23,407 nt of DNA from Leptolinea sp. UBA5366. Its GTDB lineage: Bacteria > Chloroflexota > Anaerolineae > Anaerolineales > Anaerolineaceae. Each line of letters opens with the position of its first letter. Within the stretch, counting starts at the first letter, position 1. Below the pieces are notes generated by a model. That model was not told where the DNA came from and did no database searches. It worked only from the letters and a program-made list of their open reading frames with translations. Below, one piece after another: positions 14,097-21,641 of this stretch. The translations under genes and the position numbers were made by a program. Location: positions 81,685-105,091 of the forward strand of contig DHPK01000022.1 in the NCBI GenBank assembly GCA_002407845.1, given 5' to 3'.

Positions 14097-15125
14097 ATGA
14101 GACGACCTAATATAAATGATGTCGCAAAAGAAGCAAATGTATCCACAGCGACTGTATCGCATGTTATGAATAACACAAGATTTGTTTCTGCTGATTTAAA
14201 AAAGAGAGTGATGCTTTCAATAGAAAAATTGGGTTACATTCCTTCTCATAGCGCTAAGAGTCTAGTTACAAAATCAACTTATATTATCGGAGTAGTTTTT
14301 TCACAGATAATCAATCCTTTTTATACATCTGTATTTGAAGGTATCGAAGCAGAAATGTTTGAAAATGATATTGGGATTATTTTAGCAAGTACTCAAGAAA
14401 ATCTTAATAAGCAAGAAGCTATATTAAAGACATTAATCTCTAGGAGTGTGGACGGGATAATTATCGCTCCAGTAAGTGCTTCACCGATGATAAAAAGAAT
14501 TGCAGAGTTGAACATACCGCTAGTTAGTTTTGATAGGTCCCTACCGTCAGGAAAGTGTGTAGTTTTAAACAATGAAGAAATGGCTTACCAGTTAACAAAT
14601 CATCTTATTTTGGATGGGCACAATCATATTGGACTAATTACTGGAGATATAAGGATAGAAACTTCAAAAGACAGATTAAAAGGCTATAAAAGAAGTTTAT
14701 CCGAAAATAATATAGATTTGGATGATCAAATGATTTATTTTGGTGATTCATTGAAACAAGGAGGATACCTTGGTGCCAAAAAGTTATTGGATACGAACAA
14801 AAAAATAACCGCAATGATATCCATGAACAATCTAACGACAATTGGTGTTCTAAAATATTTTTCTGAAAATAGAATAAAGTGCCCTGATGAAATAGCATTT
14901 GCAGGTTTTGATTATTCAGAAATTGCTGACCTCTATTCCCCACCAATTACATATGTTCGACAACCTACGTATGAAATGGGGCGAATGATGGCTAAAATGC
15001 TGATTTCTGAAATGCAGGAAAGCTATATTGAAAAAAACGAAGAAAATATGATTTTTTTCCCCGGAGAATTAATAATAGGCGGTTCATGTTCAATTCAGTG
15101 TTATGAAAGGTTAAAAAATGAATAA
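14097..15125 (+). CDS. LacI-family transcriptional regulator
   Basis: Repressor-type regulator of 342 residues with an N-terminal HTH and hinge (NINDVAKEANVSTATVSHVMNN and the GYIPSHSAKSLV hinge region). A periplasmic-binding-protein-like sensor domain follows (IIGVVFSQIINPFYTSVFEGIE, DGIIIAPVSASP, IGLITGD, FAGFDYSEIADLYSPPITYVRQP). It probably binds a sugar effector and controls its own operon through the two palindromes upstream. Its stop overlaps the GH32-like start by 8 nt (ATGAATAA). It is the first gene of the A+T-rich island. Confidence 0.92.
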   Translation: MRRPNINDVAKEANVSTATVSHVMNNTRFVSADLKKRVMLSIEKLGYIPSHSAKSLVTKSTYIIGVVFSQIINPFYTSVFEGIEAEMFENDIGIILASTQENLNKQEAILKTLISRSVDGIIIAPVSASPMIKRIAELNIPLVSFDRSLPSGKCVVLNNEEMAYQLTNHLILDGHNHIGLITGDIRIETSKDRLKGYKRSLSENNIDLDDQMIYFGDSLKQGGYLGAKKLLDTNKKITAMISMNNLTTIGVLKYFSENRIKCPDEIAFAGFDYSEIADLYSPPITYVRQPTYEMGRMMAKMLISEMQESYIEKNEENMIFFPGELIIGGSCSIQCYERLKNE

Positions 15126-16605
15126 TCATGTTATCTATCGAAAAGTAAAAAATGGAAATCCTACTGGAGATGCAATGCCTTTTGTTCATGACAATAAATT
15201 GCATTTGTTTCATTTGGCGTCACCATTAGAGAAAATTTCACATCCAGAACGGGTTTGTAATTCACTGAAGCATCTAGTCACAACAGATTTGATTAATTGG
15301 CAGGAACTGCCGGACGCATTATTGCCAGGGATTGATAAAAACTCACCGGACCGAGACGGAATCTGGACAGGATCGATTGTGTTTTATAAAAATGTTTTCC
15401 ATTTTTTTTATACAGGGTATGCCATTCATAATAACTTTCCACAGACTATATGTCATGCCACGAGCTTGGACTGTGTAAACTTTGAAAAAGATAAAAAAAA
15501 TCCAATCATTATTCCCGATACTAAGTATTATGAAACTGTAGATTGGAGAGATCCTTTTGTCTTTTGGAATGATAATGAAAAATTATTTTGGATGATCATT
15601 TCAGCTCGATATAATCAAGGTCCTCAAAATCTTAGGGCAGTGCTAGTTTTATATAAATCAAAAAACCTTGAAACTTGGGATCATGCTGGTCCTTTTTATA
15701 GTCCTTGGGATACATATTGTATCGAATGTCCAGAACTATTCTTATTAGATGGATTTTGGTATCTTGCATATTCTCGGTTTTCAGAAAAAGCACAAACGAT
15801 CTATCGATATTCGAAAGATCTCAGTGGTCCTTGGCGAATTCCGAAAATTGAGGCATTTGATGGACGACGATGGTATGCAGCAAAATCAGCAGAATTTCTT
15901 GGAAAACGATATTCTTTTGGCTGGATACACGATAGAGATGGTTTTACTGATGATGGAAATTGGCTTTGGGGTGGTGATATGGCACTCCCTCGTGAAGTAT
16001 ACAAACTGTCTGATAATGAGCTTCGAACGCGCGTTCCAGAATGTATTATTCAAAATCTTAAGCAATGTGCAAAGGAATCGTCCTTCATACCCGTCTTAGG
16101 AAGTTGGGAAGTTAGTGGAAATAATTGGATACCGAGAGATGAAGAGAGTTCTTCATATGGATTTGTAGATCTAACGATTAATGAAATGTATGCCGAACTC
16201 ATGATATGCCCAAGTAGTAGTAATGGGAATTTTGGTTTATTGTTGAAATCAAAAAAGGATTTAAGTAATGGATTAATTGTAGAGTTTTCACCTGAAAGAC
16301 AAAGTATTTCAATCATTCCCATTCCACAACCACTTGACACGTTTTGGAGGGATTTGACAGATAGAAAAACACCTGTACCTGACCCAGATGGGCCGAGAGC
16401 AGTTGAACAACGAATTGATATTGGAGGAAACAAAATCATTAATTGTTCCATTCTAATTTCAGGGAGTTTGGTAGAAGTTTTTATCAATAATGAAATAAGT
16501 ATGTCATATCGATACTATTTGTCAGGTGATTATCAATTAGGGTTTTATTCCCAATTTGCAAAAACCAAGTTTATGGAGGTGAAATTATTTTCAAATCAAA
16601 TTTGA
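15118..16605 (+). CDS. GH32-like beta-fructosidase family protein (clan GH-J)
   Basis: Predicted glycoside hydrolase of 495 residues acting on a fructosyl-containing sugar, without signal peptide and so cytoplasmic. The five-bladed propeller motifs are present. GDAMPF with Asp18 stands in place of the canonical NDPNG nucleophile motif, IWTGS is at 82-86, WRDP at 143-146 (transition-state Asp145), and IEC at 202-204 with the acid/base Glu203. A C-terminal beta-sandwich, with EVFINNEISMSYRYY near the end, follows. The changed nucleophile motif marks it as an outlying GH32 subgroup, so substrates such as fructo-disaccharides or difructose anhydrides are as possible as sucrose. It overlaps the regulator gene by 8 nt and is followed by importer genes. 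Confidence 0.8.
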   Translation: MNNHVIYRKVKNGNPTGDAMPFVHDNKLHLFHLASPLEKISHPERVCNSLKHLVTTDLINWQELPDALLPGIDKNSPDRDGIWTGSIVFYKNVFHFFYTGYAIHNNFPQTICHATSLDCVNFEKDKKNPIIIPDTKYYETVDWRDPFVFWNDNEKLFWMIISARYNQGPQNLRAVLVLYKSKNLETWDHAGPFYSPWDTYCIECPELFLLDGFWYLAYSRFSEKAQTIYRYSKDLSGPWRIPKIEAFDGRRWYAAKSAEFLGKRYSFGWIHDRDGFTDDGNWLWGGDMALPREVYKLSDNELRTRVPECIIQNLKQCAKESSFIPVLGSWEVSGNNWIPRDEESSSYGFVDLTINEMYAELMICPSSSNGNFGLLLKSKKDLSNGLIVEFSPERQSISIIPIPQPLDTFWRDLTDRKTPVPDPDGPRAVEQRIDIGGNKIINCSILISGSLVEVFINNEISMSYRYYLSGDYQLGFYSQFAKTKFMEVKLFSNQI

Positions 16606-16645
16606 TTGCTATTTATTAAAGATTGTTTTATAAAAAGGAGATGAA

Positions 16646-17725
16646 ATGAAAAGAATGCTAATCAGTCTTATTCTTGTTTTATTATTGGTGCCTTCATTAG
16701 TATTTGGCCAAAAAGCACCTGATGTCGTATTTGAAAAAGATGCGCAGTTGCATGTCGTATCTTTGGTCCAACCGCTTGATAATCCTTGGGTAGTAAGTAA
16801 TGTAAGGTTTCAAGAAGCTGTCGCAAAAGCTTTGAACATCAAATTAACTGTTATTGCAGATGAAGGAACTGAAGAATCCAATATTGCTGCAATGGAATCG
16901 ATTATGGCTCTTAATCCCGATGGAGTTTTATTTGATCCGATTACTTCAACAGCTGGAATTAGGGATGCAGCTTTACTAGAAGAAAATAAGATTCCTGGAG
17001 TGACTCAAGATCGACTAGTTGTTCCAAATATTCATGATTATGAAGGTGAGTATCTGATTGCAGCAGCAACGATTAATACTGAAAACTGGGGTTATCAAAT
17101 GATGAAAGCCCTCATTGATCAGGGCTCAAAAAATATAGCAGCGATAATGGACCCCAAAGGAGTCCTTACTGTTGAGCAAGCTTGGGAGGGTGCTTTAAAG
17201 GTAGTATCTGAACATCCAGAAGTAAAGATTATCCAGGAATCATGGCAGCAAAAAGGCCGTGAAAAAGGGATGGAGACGATGGAAAGATACTTAGCGGCTT
17301 ATGATACAGGAGAAATAGATGGCGTTTATGTCTTCGGTAGCACGACTGCTTTAGGAGCTCTCTATGCAATAGAACAAGCAAATAGACAAAATGAGATTAT
17401 CGTCTCAACATGCGATATCGATAATGATGTTGCTACTATGATTAAAGAAGGAAGGCTTGCCTCATCGATGGACGGCCATTGGATGCTAGGAGGCTATGGT
17501 TTGATAATGCTACATGATTATCTGAAAGGGTCAATGCCAACTGATAGACAACCAGAATTTACTTTAATCGGTGCCGATCCGTCAAACATTGACGACTATA
17601 TTGCGACATTTGTTGATGGATTACCATATTCTGAAGAGGAAATACGATCTCTTTCAAAAGTTTACAATCCTGATGCGGATGTTGTGAATGCATTAGAGAC
17701 ACTTTATGAAACATGGAATGATTAG
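16646..17725 (+). CDS. Sugar ABC transporter substrate-binding protein (ribose/fructose type)
   Basis: Exported binding protein of the periplasmic-binding-protein type 1 fold (Peripla_BP_4), 359 residues. A signal peptide with KR then a hydrophobic core (about 4-20) ends near VFGQKA. There is no lipobox cysteine, which suggests a soluble or otherwise retained protein. Fold features include VSLVQPLDNPWVVSNVRF at the first strand, NIAAMESIMALNPDGVLFDP, the hinge-side KNIAAIMDPKGVLTVEQAWEG and IDGVYVFGSTTALGAL. AAGGAGA precedes the ATG. It heads the transporter trio. A large hairpin after its stop probably keeps its expression above that of the membrane parts. Confidence 0.9.
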   Translation: MKRMLISLILVLLLVPSLVFGQKAPDVVFEKDAQLHVVSLVQPLDNPWVVSNVRFQEAVAKALNIKLTVIADEGTEESNIAAMESIMALNPDGVLFDPITSTAGIRDAALLEENKIPGVTQDRLVVPNIHDYEGEYLIAAATINTENWGYQMMKALIDQGSKNIAAIMDPKGVLTVEQAWEGALKVVSEHPEVKIIQESWQQKGREKGMETMERYLAAYDTGEIDGVYVFGSTTALGALYAIEQANRQNEIIVSTCDIDNDVATMIKEGRLASSMDGHWMLGGYGLIMLHDYLKGSMPTDRQPEFTLIGADPSNIDDYIATFVDGLPYSEEEIRSLSKVYNPDADVVNALETLYETWND

Positions 17726-17740
17726 AACATCATGAATTTT

Positions 17741-17804
17741 AATAAAGTAGAGGGATTGGTATTTCCAAAAATGAAGCCTCGCAACTTCATCCCTCTACTT
17801 TATT
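17741..17804 (+). terminator. Intercistronic 15-bp-stem hairpin after the binding-protein gene
   Basis: AATAAAGTAGAGGGA (17741-17755) pairs perfectly with 17790-17804. A nested TGAAG/CTTCA hairpin (17772-17776 and 17785-17789) sits inside. No T-tract follows immediately, so full termination is unlikely. Such structures after binding-protein genes act as partial terminators or protect the 3' end of the upstream mRNA. Confidence 0.75.
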
Positions 17805-17842
17805 GAATTATACATTTTTTGAAAGGAACCAGCTTCTTTTAT

Positions 17843-18577
17843 ATGAAAAACGAGATAATTCTTTCAGCTACAAACATTTCTAAGAGATTTGGTGGGGTAA
17901 TCGCATTACATGATGTTTCTTTCAATTTGGTTAAAAACGAAATTCTCGCAGTAGTCGGGGCAAATGGTGCTGGAAAATCAACATTAATGAAAATTATTGC
18001 AGGTGTTTTATCGCCGGACAATGGATCATTAATGTTAAATGGCAAAAAGATTGAAAAGTTTGATGTGTTTACAATGCGAGAATCAGGTATCGAAATGGTC
18101 TATCAAGATCTGGCTTTGGTTAAAAATATGAATGCTCCCTACAATTTGTTTATTGGTCGATTGCCAACAAAATTTGGAATATTCGTTGATAAAGCTAAGA
18201 TGGAAAAGAAAACAAAAGAAGTTCTTGAGCGATTGCAAGTAAAAACAATTCAAAACCTATGGGCTGATACGAATAGCTACTCAGGTGGTCAACAACAAGC
18301 AATAGCAATTGGACGTGCAATTGCTTGGGGTCGAGATATAGTCATTTTGGATGAACCAACTGCGGCATTAGGTGTTCTTGAAACAGAACAAGTCATGGAA
18401 ACGATTCTGGAATTAAAAAAACAAGGATCATCAATTATTTTAATTAGTCATAATTTAGAACATGTGTATAAACTTGCAGACAGAATTTTGGTGATTCGAA
18501 ATGGAAAAAATGTTAGAGAAGTTGAAAAAGATGAAATCACTATTGATGAATTGATATCTGCAATAACGATAGGATAG
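17843..18577 (+). CDS. Sugar ABC transporter ATP-binding protein, single-domain (FrcA-like)
   Basis: ATPase of 244 residues energising sugar import at the inner face of the membrane. Walker A GANGAGKS (39-46), Q-loop Gln88 (VYQDL), signature YSGGQ (146-150, with Tyr instead of Leu), Walker B VILDE (167-171) and switch His203 (LISHN) are all present. It has one nucleotide-binding domain, not the fused pair of RbsA, XylG or MglA. Single-domain members such as FrcA of the fructose importer work as homodimers. The frame extends upstream to a TTG at 17819, but ATG 17843 begins the conserved domain. GAAAGGA lies a rather long 15 nt before it. The permease begins 3 nt after its stop. Confidence 0.9.
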   Translation: MKNEIILSATNISKRFGGVIALHDVSFNLVKNEILAVVGANGAGKSTLMKIIAGVLSPDNGSLMLNGKKIEKFDVFTMRESGIEMVYQDLALVKNMNAPYNLFIGRLPTKFGIFVDKAKMEKKTKEVLERLQVKTIQNLWADTNSYSGGQQQAIAIGRAIAWGRDIVILDEPTAALGVLETEQVMETILELKKQGSSIILISHNLEHVYKLADRILVIRNGKNVREVEKDEITIDELISAITIG

Positions 18578-18580
18578 AAA

Positions 18581-19564
18581 ATGGATAATAATAATAAAAG
18601 AAAGCAAGTAAAGGAGAGGTTTGGTTGTTTTCTTAAAAACAATATTGCATTTGTCTCTTTATTGATTTTAATAATATTGTTTTGGATATGGGCTGGTCCT
18701 AATTTTATGTCAAGAAAAAATTGGACCTATATTAGTCAACAATTACCGGTGGTAGGAATTTTGGCAATTGGCATGACCTTCGCTGTAACCGGTGGATATA
18801 TCGATTTATCAGTTGGATCATCATTGGGATTAGCAGGTTATTTCGCAGCTCTTGGGATTCAGAGATATGGTCCTATAGGTGTAGTATTCGGGTTGGTTAC
18901 TCCAGTAATTATAGGATTCGTAAATGGAGCTTTGTTTGCATATTTAAAAATCCCATCATTTGTTACGACTTTATCTACTCAAGTAATTATCCGTGCAGTT
19001 TTGATGATTATTTCTAATGGTTCCGCTGTTTACATATCTGAAGGAATGGCAACAACCGGGAAAAGTAATAATTGGTTGACTAATATTGGCAAATTCCCTT
19101 ACGTTTTTTTCATCGCATTGTTTGTACTAATAATTGCGCACATTATCTATAATAAAACGACGTTTGGGTGGAATCTTAGAGCGATTGGTGGTAACGAAGC
19201 CGTTGTTAGCTTATTTGGTCTTCAATTGATGCCATTTAAAACAGCAGTATTTGGCTTAGTAGGTTTTTTTGTTGGGATAGCTGCATTAGTCAATCTTGGA
19301 AGAGTTGGTGCAGCCACAACTGTTTCGGGGCAAGGCATGGAACTGGATGCAATTTCTGCAGTTGTTTTAGGCGGAACTCCACTGACTGGCGGATACGGTA
19401 GTGTCGTAAAAACTTTTGTAGGTGCTCTGTCTCTTGTTGTTCTGTCAAACGGAATTACATTAGCGGGGATAGCACCATCTTGGAATAACGTAGCAAAAGG
19501 ACTTTTGCTAATTATTGCAGTGGCTGTAGCTTTAGATAGAAAAAAAATTGGCATAGTGAAATAA
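18581..19564 (+). CDS. Sugar ABC transporter permease (BPD_transp_2, ribose/fructose type)
   Basis: Integral membrane subunit of 327 residues with about eight to ten hydrophobic helices. Family hallmarks are GMTFAVTGGYIDLSVGS in the second third-helix region, ATTVSGQGMELDAISAVVLGGTPLTGGYG near residue 250-275 (the loop contacting the ATPase in RbsC-type permeases) and the closing helix LLLIIAVAVALDRKK. It would homodimerise with the single-domain ATPase as partner. It starts 3 nt after the ATPase stop, with AGGATAG as RBS inside that gene's end. Substrate is inferred from the GH32-like neighbour, not from this sequence. Confidence 0.9.
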   Translation: MDNNNKRKQVKERFGCFLKNNIAFVSLLILIILFWIWAGPNFMSRKNWTYISQQLPVVGILAIGMTFAVTGGYIDLSVGSSLGLAGYFAALGIQRYGPIGVVFGLVTPVIIGFVNGALFAYLKIPSFVTTLSTQVIIRAVLMIISNGSAVYISEGMATTGKSNNWLTNIGKFPYVFFIALFVLIIAHIIYNKTTFGWNLRAIGGNEAVVSLFGLQLMPFKTAVFGLVGFFVGIAALVNLGRVGAATTVSGQGMELDAISAVVLGGTPLTGGYGSVVKTFVGALSLVVLSNGITLAGIAPSWNNVAKGLLLIIAVAVALDRKKIGIVK

Positions 19565-19596
19565 ATTACCATTAACAATAATAAGGATGGGAGCAA

Positions 19597-20385
19597 ATGA
19601 CAGAAAAAAAAATATTAATCGTTGGAGAAACTTGGATTTCATACTTCTCGAACATTAAAGGACGTAATGAATATCATGGAGCTACTCTTCAAGAGAATCC
19701 TGGTTTACTCAAGTTGCTAGAAGTTTTTGAGAATTACGATGTTAAAGTTACTCATTTGGCAAACCATGACTCGACTAATTATTTCCCCTTTGAATTGGAA
19801 GAATTGCAAGAGTTTAATTGCATTATTTTAAGTGATGTGGGATCAGACAGTTTTTTATTGCATCCGAATACAACAAATTTGGAAAATCCTCGTAAAATGC
19901 CCGACAGATTGAAGTTAATCGATGCATTTGTAAATAAAGGTGGGGGACTATTGATGATTGGCGGGTGGATGTCATTTTCTGGAATCGAAGGGAAAGCAAG
20001 ATATCATATGACAGTTTTAGCAGATACCTTGCCCATCCGAATGCTTCCTTTTGATGATCGTGTCGAATGTTGTGATGGAGTAAGACCAGTAGTATTAAAG
20101 AAAAACCATCCGATTTTAAACGGAATCGACGAAAAATGGCCGGAGTTTTTAGGATATCAAAAACTAGAGGCAAAAGAGGATGCGGTGGTACTCATGAATG
20201 CAAATGATGATCCATTTTTATGTATATCAGACTATGGTAAAGGTCGAGTAGCAGCTTTCAGCAGTGATTGCGGTCCTCATTGGGGGATGCTCGAATTCCT
20301 TAATTGGGAATATTATGGCAAGTTTTGGTATCAGTTAGTGTCATGGTTGTCTAATGACTTTTTACCCCATGGCGATCGTGAATAA
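19597..20385 (+). CDS. Class I glutamine-amidotransferase-like protein (GATase1-like, ThuA-type fold)
   Basis: Cytoplasmic protein of 262 residues with a flavodoxin/GATase-like alpha/beta fold (ILIVGETW at the start, LEEFNCIILSDVGSD-like strand, NKGGGLLMIGGWMSF in the nucleophile-elbow region). The elbow carries no cysteine, so ordinary glutaminase activity is unlikely. Residues near the end, GKGRVAAFSSDCGPHWG, are a conserved block of this family (PF07090-like). Relatives commonly sit in sugar operons with unknown roles; ThuA-like proteins are linked to disaccharide use. AAGGATGGGAG lies before the ATG. It sits 32 nt after the permease and 10 nt before the reductase. Confidence 0.72.
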   Translation: MTEKKILIVGETWISYFSNIKGRNEYHGATLQENPGLLKLLEVFENYDVKVTHLANHDSTNYFPFELEELQEFNCIILSDVGSDSFLLHPNTTNLENPRKMPDRLKLIDAFVNKGGGLLMIGGWMSFSGIEGKARYHMTVLADTLPIRMLPFDDRVECCDGVRPVVLKKNHPILNGIDEKWPEFLGYQKLEAKEDAVVLMNANDDPFLCISDYGKGRVAAFSSDCGPHWGMLEFLNWEYYGKFWYQLVSWLSNDFLPHGDRE

Positions 20386-20395
20386 GGAGGGAAAA

Positions 20396-21445
20396 ATGGC
20401 ATATATCATCGAAACAGACGATTATATAGCAAATAAAACTAGATATGATCTGATGGAATACCGAAGGTGCGGTAGAAGTGGATTGAAATTGCCATTAATT
20501 TCGTTAGGACTTTGGCATAATTTCAGTGGATATTCATTTTTTGAGAATAGTCGGAAGGTCGTAAGGAAAGCTTTTGATTTAGGCATCACTCATTTCGATT
20601 TGGCTAATAATTATGGACCTCCCCAGGGAGCTGCTGAAGAAAATTTTGGCAGAATATTAAAAAAAGATTTTCATTTGTATCGAGATGAAATTATTGTTTC
20701 GACTAAAGCTGGATATTATATGTGGCCGGGACCTTATGGAGAATGGGGATCAAGGAAGTATCTTATTTCTAGTTTGAATCAAAGCCTAACTAGATTGGGA
20801 CTAGACTATGTGGATATTTTCTATTCACATCGTTATGACCCTGAAACACCCCTTGAAGAAACGATGGGGGCGTTAGCCCAAGTTGTCAAACAAGGAAAAG
20901 CTCTGTATGTCGGAATTTCTTCTTATGGACCTCAAAAAACATTAGAGGCATTAAAAATTTTATCTTCCCTGAAAGTCCCTTGCCTAATCCATCAATCTTC
21001 TTACTCAATGTTAAATCGATGGATCGAAAAAGAACTAATTAAAATTTTAAATGAAAATGGTGTAGGAATGATTGGCTTTTCCCCATTAGCTCAAGGATTG
21101 CTAACAGACAAATATATAAACGGTATACCTATTGATTCAAGAGGTTCCAAAAATACCACACTTCTACCTGAATTTTTATCAGAAACTAATTTGTACAACA
21201 TTGCACAATTAAATAAAATTGCTTTAGAGAGAGGTCAGACATTATCACAAATGGCTATTTCGTGGTGTTTACGAAAAGAAGGTGTTGTAAGCGTTGTATC
21301 AGGCGCGAGTAGTCCTGACCAATTAGAACAAAATGTAAAAGCTATCAACAATTTGGATTTTACACAAGCAGAATTGGAAATGATTGATGAATATGCAAAA
21401 GATGGCGGAATCAATCTTTGGGCTAAATCTAGCGATTATGGATAA
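20396..21445 (+). CDS. Aldo/keto reductase, YghZ-like (AKR14 type)
   Basis: NADP(H)-dependent TIM-barrel oxidoreductase of 349 residues. It starts with the YghZ-like block YRRCGRSGLKLPLISLGLWH. The AKR tetrad is visible: Asp68 and Tyr73 (HFDLANNYG), Lys104 (STKAGY) and His145 (FYSHR). WPGPYGEWGSRKYL is also diagnostic of this subgroup, whose E. coli member reduces L-glyceraldehyde 3-phosphate and related aldehydes. The frame is open from 20354, but AGGAGG (20385-20390) fixes the start at ATG 20396. It is the last gene of the island, ending 5 nt before the right repeat. In this operon it may reduce or oxidise a ketose or released aldehyde; the substrate is unknown. Confidence 0.9.
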   Translation: MAYIIETDDYIANKTRYDLMEYRRCGRSGLKLPLISLGLWHNFSGYSFFENSRKVVRKAFDLGITHFDLANNYGPPQGAAEENFGRILKKDFHLYRDEIIVSTKAGYYMWPGPYGEWGSRKYLISSLNQSLTRLGLDYVDIFYSHRYDPETPLEETMGALAQVVKQGKALYVGISSYGPQKTLEALKILSSLKVPCLIHQSSYSMLNRWIEKELIKILNENGVGMIGFSPLAQGLLTDKYINGIPIDSRGSKNTTLLPEFLSETNLYNIAQLNKIALERGQTLSQMAISWCLRKEGVVSVVSGASSPDQLEQNVKAINNLDFTQAELEMIDEYAKDGGINLWAKSSDYG

Positions 21446-21450
21446 GAAGT

Positions 21451-21486
21451 GAAAGAAGAATTACTTCCTACTAAAAAAGAATTAAC
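21451..21486 (+). repeat. tyrS: Right direct repeat (attR-like), displaced tyrS 3' end
   Basis: This copy has 32 of 36 bases identical to 13880-13915. In the tyrS frame it reads TGA then KKNYFLLKKN and TAA (21483-21485). The differences from the intact gene are one synonymous change, Ile to Leu and Thr to Lys, so it looks like a genuine TyrRS terminus. No tyrS homology continues to the left. A perfect terminator follows 14 bp later. Confidence 0.8.
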
Positions 21487-21499
21487 AATAAACAACAAC

Positions 21500-21530
21500 A
21501 AAAACAACGCCAACTGGCGTTGTTTTTGTT
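21500..21530. terminator. Intrinsic terminator, probably the original tyrS terminator
   Basis: A 12-bp perfect stem, AAAAACAACGCC (21500-21511) with GGCGTTGTTTTT (21516-21527), has a 4-nt AACT loop, with T-rich ends on both strands. It would stop the island operon from the left and minus-strand transcripts from the right. Confidence 0.88.
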
Positions 21531-21562
21531 TACCATCCTTCGATTACCAAAGATTTAGTGAA

Positions 21563-21603
21563 CGTGATTCCAGCCCCTCGCTATGCGAGGAGCTGGAATC
21601 ACG
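21563..21603. repeat. Long hairpin next to the island edge
   Basis: CGTGATTCCAGC (21563-21574) pairs with GCTGGAATCACG (21592-21603), and CCTCGC (21576-21581) with GCGAGG (21585-21590), giving about 18 bp around a TAT loop. No T-run follows on either strand. It could be a non-canonical terminator for the minus-strand hydrolase gene or a small repeated palindrome. Confidence 0.6.
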
Positions 21604-21641
21604 AACTTGTCTTATTCGTAGGGTAAAGCTTGGATATCGTC

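Larger units (their letters stand above)
13880..21486. mobile_element. Putative sugar-utilisation island inserted at the 3' end of tyrS
   Basis: The block is bounded by a 36-bp imperfect direct repeat of the tyrS 3' end (32/36 identical). Everything between is conspicuously A+T-rich, with A/T-ending codons, unlike the G/C-ending codons of tyrS and of the genes beyond 21642. It holds seven co-directional genes forming one metabolic unit. The right repeat retains a readable TyrRS C-terminus and is followed by an intrinsic terminator, as the original tyrS end would be. No integrase, transposase or terminal inverted repeats were seen. It may be a decayed element, one mobilised in trans, or a recombination product. 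Confidence 0.7.
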
